From positions 1 to 52,275 of the forward strand of contig JAIFNA010000008.1 in the NCBI GenBank assembly GCA_020048055.1: a stretch of 52,275 nucleotides of DNA, written 5' to 3'. Numbering within the stretch: position 1 is the first letter of the stretch; each line of letters begins with the position of its first letter. The notes under the pieces are model-generated. The model was not told the DNA's origin and ran no database searches. It saw only the letters and a program-made list of their open reading frames with translations. Positions 17,491 through 24,658 of this stretch are shown in pieces. Origin of the DNA: Arcobacter sp. Its GTDB lineage: Bacteria > Campylobacterota > Campylobacteria > Campylobacterales > Arcobacteraceae. Position numbers and translations under genes: made by a program.

Positions 17491-17966
17491 TGGATCAAAA
17501 AACAAGAAAAATATTTTTAACCCTATTTTATAGTGGCTTATCAAAAAAGGCTCCAGGGACAGTTGGGAGCTTTGTTGCTCTTATACTTGGAATGGTTATT
17601 TTAAATATATTTAATCTCACTACACTTTTTTTACTCTCAATTTTAATCACCATCTTGGCAATAAAAGAGATAAATATCTACGAAAAAGATGTTGGAACAC
17701 ACGATAATAGTGAAATCGTGATAGATGAGTTAGCTGGTATGTGGATAGCGATGAGTATTGCTGGAGTGGCAAGCGATGGTTATCTGATGGCAATTATTGC
17801 ATTTGGGATGTTTAGACTTTTTGATATTTGGAAGCCTTCAGTTATTGGACGGATAGATAGAGAAGTTGGTGGTGGAATGGGTGTTATGGGAGATGATGTG
17901 GTTGCAGGAATTTTTGCTGGATTAAGTACAGCTTTACTTCATCACTTGATAGTTAGTTTCATATAA
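17490..17966 (+). CDS. pgpA: Phosphatidylglycerophosphatase A
   Basis: PgpA removes the phosphate from phosphatidylglycerol phosphate in the inner membrane to give phosphatidylglycerol. The 158-residue protein has the family signatures SKKAPGTVGS, THDNSEIVIDELAGMW, FRLFDIWKP and GMGVMGDDVVAGI, with hydrophobic helices between them. Its ATG overlaps the last base of the regulator's stop (TAATG). It belongs to the ispDF operon; this order is as I recall in C. jejuni (Cj1607, Cj1608, Cj1610). Confidence 0.95.
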   Translation: MDQKTRKIFLTLFYSGLSKKAPGTVGSFVALILGMVILNIFNLTTLFLLSILITILAIKEINIYEKDVGTHDNSEIVIDELAGMWIAMSIAGVASDGYLMAIIAFGMFRLFDIWKPSVIGRIDREVGGGMGVMGDDVVAGIFAGLSTALLHHLIVSFI

Positions 17967-18023
17967 AATTAAATAAACTTAGTTAAAGTGTCGCCAAATA
18001 AAGTTACAAATTAAGGAAATAAA

Positions 18024-18551
18024 ATGGATAAAAATATTATAAATAGTGAGATGTTGGTTCATATAGCAATGTGTTCACACAAAGAACCACAAACAGTTTT
18101 AGCAGTAAATGCTGATGAAGCAATAAAAAATGAACTAAAAAAATATGGTATAAAAGTTACATTTAGTGATGGCTTCAATGTTGATGACAAATTTGATGTT
18201 GTACTTTACAATAGTGAGGTTTTAGATGATTCTGTTATGGCAAATGTAATGAGAAACCTTGAAGACAAATGTGGAATGTTTGCTTGTAAAGTTACATCAT
18301 TTGATAAAGATAGCAAACAAATGAAACAAGACCTAACAACAGTTGCAAAAAATTTCTGGATAACTATGCCATACAACGCTGGGGAAAATATGATGATTTT
18401 GGCTTCAAAAAAATATCACCCGCAAGCTGATATTATACTAGATAGAAGTGATTTTATAGATGCTAACTACTACAACACAGAGCTTCATAATGCTTCTTTT
18501 GTTATGCCAAACTATATTCAAAAACCACTTACAGGTATAGCGAAAAGATAA
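18024..18551 (+). CDS. Short spermidine synthase-like protein
   Basis: This 175-residue protein resembles the C-terminal two-thirds of H. pylori SpeE (262 residues, from memory): NSEMLVHIAMCSHKEPQTVLAV near the start matches SpeE's '[22 protein letters not shown]', and YYNTELHNASFVMP matches 'YYNEDIHRAALALP' near the end. SpeE makes spermidine from putrescine and decarboxylated SAM. The protein lacks the N-terminal beta domain and the Gly-rich GGGxG segment of true spermidine synthases, so the activity is doubtful. It sits directly upstream of coaE, as speE does in H. pylori. The ATG follows AAGGAAATAAA. It could be a divergent active form or a repurposed remnant. Confidence 0.75.
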   Translation: MDKNIINSEMLVHIAMCSHKEPQTVLAVNADEAIKNELKKYGIKVTFSDGFNVDDKFDVVLYNSEVLDDSVMANVMRNLEDKCGMFACKVTSFDKDSKQMKQDLTTVAKNFWITMPYNAGENMMILASKKYHPQADIILDRSDFIDANYYNTELHNASFVMPNYIQKPLTGIAKR

Positions 18552-18557
18552 TATTGA

Positions 18558-19142
18558 ATGTTTAAAAATGCAATAGTTTTAACTGGTGGAATAGCAACTG
18601 GAAAAAGTACAGTAGCAAACCTTTTTAAGCTTTATGGTTTTTTAACTATCGACGCTGACGCACTAGCGCATAAATTACTTGATATCCATAATGAAAAAAT
18701 TGGTGAACTTTTTGGAGATAGCTACATAGAAAATGGTAAAGTTTTAAGAAAACAACTAGGAACTTTGATTTTTAATAATCAAGATGAGAAGAAAAAATTA
18801 GAGAACTTTATCCATCCACTTATAAAAGAGGAGATAGAGGAAGAAGCTACTATTTTTGAAAAAAACAATATCCCATATTTGATAGATATTCCACTTTTTT
18901 TTGAAAACAAAAACTACGATATCAAAAGAAGTATTGTTGTTTATACACCAAAAGATACCCAAATTAAAAGGCTTCAAAAAAGAGACAATTGCGATGAGCT
19001 TGTCGCTAAAACAAAAATCAATAATCAGATGGATATAGAGGAGAAAAAAAATCTCTCAACATATACTATCGATAATAGTAAAGATTTACCGAATTTAATA
19101 AAAGAGGTTGAAAGGGTTAAAAATGAGATACTCAAAGTATGA
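18558..19142 (+). CDS. coaE: Dephospho-CoA kinase
   Basis: CoaE phosphorylates the 3'-hydroxyl of dephospho-CoA, the last step of coenzyme A synthesis. The 194-residue protein opens with a P-loop (LTGGIATGKST, about residues 8-18), then LTIDADALAHKLL, FIHPLI, and IPLFFENKNYD, all typical. A lid region with RLQKRDN follows. It starts six bases after the speE-like stop, and its last 20 bases overlap the dapF start. Confidence 0.95.
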   Translation: MFKNAIVLTGGIATGKSTVANLFKLYGFLTIDADALAHKLLDIHNEKIGELFGDSYIENGKVLRKQLGTLIFNNQDEKKKLENFIHPLIKEEIEEEATIFEKNNIPYLIDIPLFFENKNYDIKRSIVVYTPKDTQIKRLQKRDNCDELVAKTKINNQMDIEEKKNLSTYTIDNSKDLPNLIKEVERVKNEILKV

Positions 19143-19851
19143 TGCAAGTGGAAATAGTTTTGTTATTTTTCACACAAATGAAAGAAAGGATTATAGTAAT
19201 TTAGCGATTGAACTATGTAAAAAAGAGGAAGTTGATGGCTTAATTGTTATGGTTCCACATATAGTTTATGATTTTGAGTGGTTATTTTACAACAATGATG
19301 GCTCAACAGCTTCAATGTGTGGAAATGGTACAAGAGCAGTTGCCTTGTATGCTTTTACAAACCAACTAACTGGTAGTTTTATGAAGTTTTTAACTGGTGC
19401 AGGTGAGATTAATTGTGCTGTTGATGGTGATATTGTAGAGACTCAAATGACAAAACCATTTGAAATAAAAGAGCCATTTTTTGAAGTTGGTTTTTTATGT
19501 TGGATTGTAAATACAGGTGTGCCTCATCTTGTGATAATGACTGATAATTTAGATGATTTTGATCTTGAACTATGCTCTAAATTAAGAACTAAATACAATA
19601 CAAATGTAAACTTTGCAAAAGTTGAAGATGGAAAACTTTTTGTAAGAACTTTTGAAAGAGGGGTTGAGGGGGAAACTTTAGCTTGTGGAACTGGTATGGT
19701 TGCTTCATTTTTACGAGCTTTTAGCCTTGGACTTATTGACAATATCTGTAAAGTTTATCCAAAAAGTAAAGAGGAATTAATAATTAGAAAAGATGATGAA
19801 AATCTTTACTTCAAAGGAAAAGTAAAATTTATAGAAGCAAAAGAGATTTAA
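19123..19851 (+). CDS. dapF: Diaminopimelate epimerase
   Basis: DapF interconverts LL- and meso-diaminopimelate for lysine and peptidoglycan synthesis. I place the start at the ATG at 19123 (242 residues), which has an AAAGGG site seven bases upstream inside coaE. A TTG 15 bases earlier is less likely. The two catalytic cysteines are present: C66 in ASMCGNGTRA and C188 in GETLACGTGMVAS. The N-terminal YSKYDASGNSFVIF is also conserved. It is the last gene of the ispDF operon and ends in a strong hairpin. Confidence 0.96.
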   Translation: MRYSKYDASGNSFVIFHTNERKDYSNLAIELCKKEEVDGLIVMVPHIVYDFEWLFYNNDGSTASMCGNGTRAVALYAFTNQLTGSFMKFLTGAGEINCAVDGDIVETQMTKPFEIKEPFFEVGFLCWIVNTGVPHLVIMTDNLDDFDLELCSKLRTKYNTNVNFAKVEDGKLFVRTFERGVEGETLACGTGMVASFLRAFSLGLIDNICKVYPKSKEELIIRKDDENLYFKGKVKFIEAKEI

Positions 19852-19870
19852 CGCTTTTGCTTCTATAAAA
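19827..19870. terminator. Strong hairpin shared by convergent dapF and the AstE-like operon
   Basis: A perfect 14-bp inverted repeat (TATAGAAGCAAAAG at 19830-19843, CTTTTGCTTCTATA at 19854-19867) extends by three T-A pairs on its outside. The loop holds the dapF stop codon. It lies between convergent stops at 19851 (plus) and 19889 (minus), and its flanks are A/T runs, as expected for a bidirectional terminator. Confidence 0.75.
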
Positions 19871-19888
19871 AATAAATACCATTAAAAT

Positions 19889-20818
19889 TTATCTAAATTT
19901 TGCAATCCTAAATGCAACCGCATTTTCCAAAATTAGTGAATTATTATAACAACAAACGACCATTCCGTCACTTGACGCTTTTATCTCATTTATAACTTCA
20001 CCATTTAATGAGTGGATAATTTCACCTAAAATTTGCCCCTTAAAAACATAGTTTCCAACACACTCTTTTGGGATAAAAATACCACTTCGTTTTGCTTTTA
20101 TCACTCGTAAATTTGTTTTTGTAACAATATTAGATTCGTAAGCATTGAAAGTATTATGTTCAATAACACGACTTTTGTCCATAAACCTAACCATAGCTTG
20201 ATGAATTTGGTTTGAAATATTACTATCTACTAAATTATCAATAGGACAAACTATTGAGTATGCTTTTGTCCCCCAAAGTTGCCAATTGTATTGTAAGGTT
20301 ACCGTATCGATTGAGTTTAATTCGCTATGATGAACAATCTTAAAGCCAAATTTTTTCGCCCCTGCCAAATCCTCATAACCACTTTTAAAAAGTTTTATAT
20401 GGGGTAAACAATTTGTTGGGTCCCGTCTTCTTTCAAGATTTATCCCGTATGTGTAACCACTAATCGCTTCAAAAACTTTTGCTGCAATTCTTTGTGTTGT
20501 TTCCCCCTCTTTGTACCCTGGGAACATCATATTTAAATCTGTTTTATCTAGTGGCCAAAATCTCTGAGCGATATTTAGTGCATAATGATTAATTGATGGA
20601 ATAATTAAAATATCACCTTTAATTTTCTCTTTATCTATACTTTTTAGCCAACTAACCATTTGTGATGAGCAAAAAAGTGGCAGTATAGCATCTCCATCCA
20701 TTGCTCCAACAATAGCTAAAGATGGGGCTTTTGGATCACTTCCTTTAAATAAATATCCCTCAATAACAAGTGGCGCGCGACTTAAAGATTCTAATCTTAA
20801 TATCTCAATTTTTTTCAT
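19889..20818 (-). CDS. AstE/aspartoacylase-family protein lacking the zinc ligands
   Basis: This 309-residue protein has the fold pattern of succinylglutamate desuccinylase/aspartoacylase enzymes: a peptidase-like N-terminal domain with DLNMMFPG (94-101) and a C-terminal barrel-like part (AKRSGIFIP, VFKGQILGEII, ASSDGMVV). The zinc-binding residues of the family seem to be gone. Where the neighbouring paralogue (20830-21777) has GIHGDE and DIHSS, this one has MDGDAI (D41, A44) and NLERR (E129). The substrate Arg of DLNRSFPG is Met. It is therefore probably a pseudoenzyme or a protein with changed chemistry, perhaps the partner of the intact paralogue 11 bases upstream. Last gene of its operon. 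Confidence 0.8.
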   Translation of the reverse strand: MKKIEILRLESLSRAPLVIEGYLFKGSDPKAPSLAIVGAMDGDAILPLFCSSQMVSWLKSIDKEKIKGDILIIPSINHYALNIAQRFWPLDKTDLNMMFPGYKEGETTQRIAAKVFEAISGYTYGINLERRRDPTNCLPHIKLFKSGYEDLAGAKKFGFKIVHHSELNSIDTVTLQYNWQLWGTKAYSIVCPIDNLVDSNISNQIHQAMVRFMDKSRVIEHNTFNAYESNIVTKTNLRVIKAKRSGIFIPKECVGNYVFKGQILGEIIHSLNGEVINEIKASSDGMVVCCYNNSLILENAVAFRIAKFR

Positions 20819-20829
20819 ACATACACCAC

Positions 20830-21777
20830 CTATTCAAATTCGCCAAAAATTCTAGCAATTAAAGAGCCTTCGTAAACTACTGGATATTCTCGCAAAGTGA
20901 ACAAAATCCCACTTGATGGTGCTTTTAACTCTGCTAACAATTCTCCAGTTAAAGGATCTACAATATCGCCTATCTTGTCATCTTTTTTAACAACCGCACA
21001 ATGATCCAAAAACTGTACAAACAGCCCACTTTTAGGGGCATTCATATAAGCTACACTTCCAGTTTCAGAGGTAAATGGAACCCTTACTTCAAACTCCTCA
21101 TCAGTATCTATAATCCCCTCTTTTTTCATAAGATTTAAAATACCTTCTAAAAGCTGAGCGCCATATCTATTTGTAAGTCGCATCCCAACACCCATCTCAA
21201 CAACTAGAGTTTTTGTACCAAGTGAATTTAATGTATGTGAAAATGTGGCTTCAAGTACAGTTACGGCGTCATGAATCCAAATAAAATCACAATTAAGCTC
21301 TTTAGCTAGCGGAAAAGTTGATGGACTAAACTCTTTATTGATACGAATTTGTGGGATTTCACGAAGAAAAATATTACTTGAGTGGATATCAATTGCTATG
21401 TCACTACCTTTTATATCTTGTGTTAGTGCATAAACGATTTGCCCAGGTAAAAAATCATTTTTCCCACCAGGGAAAGAACGATTTAAATCAACTTCATAGA
21501 TAGGAAAACCCCTTGTAATAGTATCTACCCCAAGTGCATTCACAGCAGGATAAATATCAACAATACCCTTTATTTTCTCACTATTTTCTTTTAACCACTT
21601 AGCCAAAAGATAGATTACAAGCTGCCCCTCAAGCTCATCTCCATGAATCCCACTTACTATTGAGATTCGCTTTGATTCATTTGTAACACTATCACCTTCA
21701 AACCTAGTTCGCTTAATAGACAAACTCTCCCCAACAGGGAGTTCTGATTTGAAAATCTCTTTTGTTTTAATCTTCAA
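20830..21777 (-). CDS. AstE/aspartoacylase-family zinc amidohydrolase
   Basis: This 315-residue zinc enzyme of the succinylglutamate desuccinylase/aspartoacylase family (M14-related) cleaves an acyl or peptide amide bond. Zinc ligands are visible as H45 and E48 in SGIHGDELEG and H132 in AIDIHSS. Substrate-binding DLNRSFPGG is at 97-105, and a likely catalytic Glu lies in VVEMGVG. The C-terminal beta part (APKSGLFVQF, DPLTGELLAELKAPSSGIL) is typical of the family. The operon with an ATP-grasp ligase-like protein and an alpha-E protein suggests that it removes what the ligase adds, rather than acting in arginine catabolism. Substrate unknown. It ends 11 bases before its paralogue. Confidence 0.88.
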   Translation of the reverse strand: MKIKTKEIFKSELPVGESLSIKRTRFEGDSVTNESKRISIVSGIHGDELEGQLVIYLLAKWLKENSEKIKGIVDIYPAVNALGVDTITRGFPIYEVDLNRSFPGGKNDFLPGQIVYALTQDIKGSDIAIDIHSSNIFLREIPQIRINKEFSPSTFPLAKELNCDFIWIHDAVTVLEATFSHTLNSLGTKTLVVEMGVGMRLTNRYGAQLLEGILNLMKKEGIIDTDEEFEVRVPFTSETGSVAYMNAPKSGLFVQFLDHCAVVKKDDKIGDIVDPLTGELLAELKAPSSGILFTLREYPVVYEGSLIARIFGEFE

Positions 21778-21783
21778 AGTATA

Positions 21784-22446
21784 TTACTCCGTTATTATTT
21801 TATTGATTTTATTGTTGATTGAAGCCAAAATAACCTCATCACTATCATTTGTATCGTGTGGTTTGAAACTTGCATTTGGTGCCAATATTGAAACTATTGA
21901 GTCTATCTCTTTCATAACCACTAAAGCAAACTCTTTATCCCTACCAACTCTAAGGCTCATGTCAACTTTTTCAACATTTTTCCCCATGGCAATAAAATAG
22001 TCGTTTAATTTTCTAGTTTGTTTTCGTGTAAGCTCACCCCAAATTTCACTTATAAGTGACATCGCTGTATCTATAAATCTAAAATCAACAAAATGGGAAT
22101 TTTTTTGAGCCACTTCAAAATGTTTGTGAAGCTCTATGATTGAACCAAAAGCTTCAGCTTCTATATAGCTTCTTGAAATAATCGCATTTTCCCTTGCATT
22201 TGTAAGCAAATCATATAAATTTGATGGATGATCCCCAAAGATGGCAACATTTAGAAACTCAGATGAATTTTCATATTCTATATCAATCCCTAGTTTTTCA
22301 AATAAAGCTACGCCTTCATTTTTATCAACATCAATAATATTATCATAAGCTCTATTTATATCAATAAGTGATGCTTCAATTCTCTCTAAATATCGTCCCA
22401 ACCAATAAAGGCTTATTGCTGCATTTGTTGTAATTAACTGTTTCAC
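21784..22446 (-). CDS. Alpha-E domain protein
   Basis: This is a helical alpha-E domain protein (COG2307-like), 220 residues and so shorter than the ~310 common elsewhere. Signatures are NAAISLYWLGRYLERIEAS at the N-terminus and SNLYDLLTNARENAIISRSYI at about residues 72-92. Alpha-E proteins almost always accompany circularly permuted ATP-grasp proteins. Comparative genomic work (Iyer and colleagues) proposed the pair as part of a peptide or amide ligase system, often with transglutaminases and Anbu-type peptidases. It starts one base after the ATP-grasp stop and ends six bases before the AstE-like gene. The biochemical role is unproven. Confidence 0.9.
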   Translation of the reverse strand: MKQLITTNAAISLYWLGRYLERIEASLIDINRAYDNIIDVDKNEGVALFEKLGIDIEYENSSEFLNVAIFGDHPSNLYDLLTNARENAIISRSYIEAEAFGSIIELHKHFEVAQKNSHFVDFRFIDTAMSLISEIWGELTRKQTRKLNDYFIAMGKNVEKVDMSLRVGRDKEFALVVMKEIDSIVSILAPNASFKPHDTNDSDEVILASINNKINKIITE

Positions 22447-22447
22447 A

Positions 22448-23812
22448 TTATTCTCCCATTACCCATGTATCTTTAAATCCCCCGCCTTGAGAGGAATTTA
22501 CAAGATAATTTCCAGCTTCCATAGCATATCTAGTAAGCCCACATTTCCATACTTTTGGCTCTTCAGCCATAACAACATAAGCCCTAAAATCAGCTTTTCG
22601 TGGAAGTAATTTATCACCTATATAGCACTCCTCATCATAAAATTCGATAAGCTCTTGAGCTATAAATCTTCTAGGATTTGCCTTAATGATAGTTTTTAAG
22701 TCTTCGATTTGGATTTTTGACATACTATGCCCGAACATAACCCCATATCCTCCAGCTTCTGCCACATCTTTTATTACAAGTTTTTCCATATTTTCCATCA
22801 TATATTTCATATCATCAGGAAAATAAGGTAGATATGTTGGTGCGTTTTTAAGGAGTGCTTCTTCACCTAAATAATATTTTATCATTTGAGGGACAAAATA
22901 ATATATCCCTTTGTCATCCGCAACACCATTTCCAGGGGCATTTAGAAGTGCTACGTTACCAGCTAAATAAGCTTCCATAATGCCAGGAACCCCGATTAAG
23001 CTTTCAGGATTAAAGAAACTTGGATCTAAAAATTCATCATCAAGTCGTCTATAAACAGCCCCAACCCTTACAAGCTTCCCATCATAATTTTTAAAATAAA
23101 CAACTTTATCTTTTACAATAAGCTCATGATTTCGCACCAAAAGTGCATCGCTCATTTGCGCCAAATAGCTGTGCTCATAGTATGCTGAATTAAATCTTCC
23201 AGGAGTTAAGACTACATTTATTCCACCACAATTTACATAATCCATAGATTCTTTGATATAAGTTGGATATTGTTTAATCGGCTCAATTTTTAGACTTTCA
23301 AAAAATTCTGGGTAGATTTTTCGGTAAGTATCACGAATTGACAAAGGATAACTAGCCCCACTTGGAACTCTTAAATTATCTTCTAAAATAATCCAATCAT
23401 TTGTAACGGTATCTTTTACAAGGTCAATCCCATTGATATGTGTTCTTAATTTTTTTGACGGTGAGTGTCCTACAAGTTCTTTTAGAAAACCTTTTGCTTG
23501 ATAGATAAACTCTTGCGGAATTATACCGGCTTTGACTATTTTTTGATCAGTGTACAGATCTTCCAAAAAGAGATTTAAAGCTTTTACCCTTTGAGATAGT
23601 CCTCTATCCATTTTATTAAACTCATCTGCTCCTATAATCCTAGGTACAACATCAAAAGGTAACGATCTTTCAATAAAATTTCCATCTTTGTAAAGATTGA
23701 AATTAACAGCAAACTTGTCCATATATTTTGTAAATTCTTCAATTTTTTGTCTATCTTGTTTGTGGTAAATTTCCCAAAATTTACCTATTTGTGTTGTTGA
23801 TTGTTCGAGCAA
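22448..23812 (-). CDS. Circularly permuted ATP-grasp protein (COG2308 type)
   Basis: This 454-residue protein of the circularly permuted type 2 ATP-grasp family is a predicted amide/peptide ligase using ATP. Diagnostic segments are VGAVYRRLDDEFLDP, NPESLIGVPGIMEAYLAGNVALLNAPG, GVADDKGIYYFVPQMI, VIKDVAEAGGYGVMFG (nucleotide loop), KADFRAYVV, and the C-terminal LVNSSQGGGFKDTWV. The start is TTG at 23812, chosen because a perfect AGGAGG lies seven bases upstream. First gene of an operon with alpha-E and two AstE-like genes; the usual transglutaminase and Anbu partners are absent here. Confidence 0.93.
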   Translation of the reverse strand: MLEQSTTQIGKFWEIYHKQDRQKIEEFTKYMDKFAVNFNLYKDGNFIERSLPFDVVPRIIGADEFNKMDRGLSQRVKALNLFLEDLYTDQKIVKAGIIPQEFIYQAKGFLKELVGHSPSKKLRTHINGIDLVKDTVTNDWIILEDNLRVPSGASYPLSIRDTYRKIYPEFFESLKIEPIKQYPTYIKESMDYVNCGGINVVLTPGRFNSAYYEHSYLAQMSDALLVRNHELIVKDKVVYFKNYDGKLVRVGAVYRRLDDEFLDPSFFNPESLIGVPGIMEAYLAGNVALLNAPGNGVADDKGIYYFVPQMIKYYLGEEALLKNAPTYLPYFPDDMKYMMENMEKLVIKDVAEAGGYGVMFGHSMSKIQIEDLKTIIKANPRRFIAQELIEFYDEECYIGDKLLPRKADFRAYVVMAEEPKVWKCGLTRYAMEAGNYLVNSSQGGGFKDTWVMGE

Positions 23813-23850
23813 TTGTGACCTCCTGTTTAATTTTTCGTGTGTTTAGAAAA

Positions 23851-23856
23851 ATTATA
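23851..23856 (-). promoter_or_regulatory. -10 box of the ATP-grasp/alpha-E/AstE operon
   Basis: A consensus TATAAT on the minus strand lies about 39 bases upstream of the TTG start, in the 140-base gap after the SapC-family gene. A TTGATT sits about 15 bases further upstream, a poor -35 at best. The gap holds nothing else I can identify. Confidence 0.5.
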
Positions 23857-23952
23857 CTACAAAGGGTTATAAATCAAATAGAGATACTGGCTAATAACTA
23901 CACAATTTTTGCAATATGCACTTAAAAGTCGCACAATATCTCAATTTTCAAA

Positions 23953-24639
23953 CTATTTTTCTGAAAAAATCACTTTTTTAAAATTACCTAATGACTTTAG
24001 ATGCATATCGATAAGTGTTATCCACCCTTTTTTACTCCAAAGAGCCAGAGTTTCATCATCAAGTTGTTGCAATTTTACTCTATCTACTACAAAAAACTTA
24101 TCAAGTATGGTTTTTGTTTCATCTTGGTAGCCTATTTGAAAATCTTGCTCTTTTAACAATTCATGATTCTTGAGTTCTTTGATAATTTTCTTACTTATAT
24201 CTCGTTTTTTATTTAGTGTTCTTATAAGTTCTATCTTTTTACTTGCCAAAATATCAAGTTCACCACTTTTTTTAAAAATAATATTTGTTTTTTTCTTATC
24301 CACAAAGTCGCTTTTATCGATAGCTATAATCTCTTGTCTTCCATTCTTTTCATCAATTACTACCCCATTTAAAAATGGATAAGTTTGTGTATAAAAAGGG
24401 AGATATTGCCCCTCTTTGTTAAAAATTGTGACAAGTGGATTTATTCCACAAAAAGCCATAAACTCAAGATTATCGCCTTTTCCACTTATAATGACAGGAC
24501 AAAAAAAACTCATATCCAAAACCTCATCAAAACCCAAAGGGATAAGGTTGATATGCTTTGCTACTTCATTTGGTGATACATCATCAAACTTTATATCTTT
24601 GTGTTTAGCTTTATCAAGAACTTCTACTTTTTTAAACAT
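23953..24639 (-). CDS. SapC-family protein
   Basis: This 228-residue protein resembles SapC of the Campylobacter fetus S-layer locus (SapC family). The N-terminal pattern MFKKVEVLDKAKHKDIKF, LIPLGFDEV and a FMAFCGINPL segment are typical, and there is no signal peptide. The molecular role of SapC is not settled; in C. fetus its gene lies with the type I secretion genes for S-layer proteins. Here it begins 19 bases after the stop of a giant RTX gene, with a good AAAGGAC ribosome site, so the two are surely cotranscribed. It may act in secretion or assembly of that giant protein; this is inferred from position. The downstream gap (23813-23952) separates it from the ATP-grasp operon. Confidence 0.85.
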   Translation of the reverse strand: MFKKVEVLDKAKHKDIKFDDVSPNEVAKHINLIPLGFDEVLDMSFFCPVIISGKGDNLEFMAFCGINPLVTIFNKEGQYLPFYTQTYPFLNGVVIDEKNGRQEIIAIDKSDFVDKKKTNIIFKKSGELDILASKKIELIRTLNKKRDISKKIIKELKNHELLKEQDFQIGYQDETKTILDKFFVVDRVKLQQLDDETLALWSKKGWITLIDMHLKSLGNFKKVIFSEK

Positions 24640-24658
24640 CTTTTTGTCCTTTTTATTT

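Noticed and set aside
19108..19122. TTG start extending dapF by five residues
   Set aside because: The ATG at 19123 has an AAAGGG site at normal distance and gives the usual DapF N-terminus.
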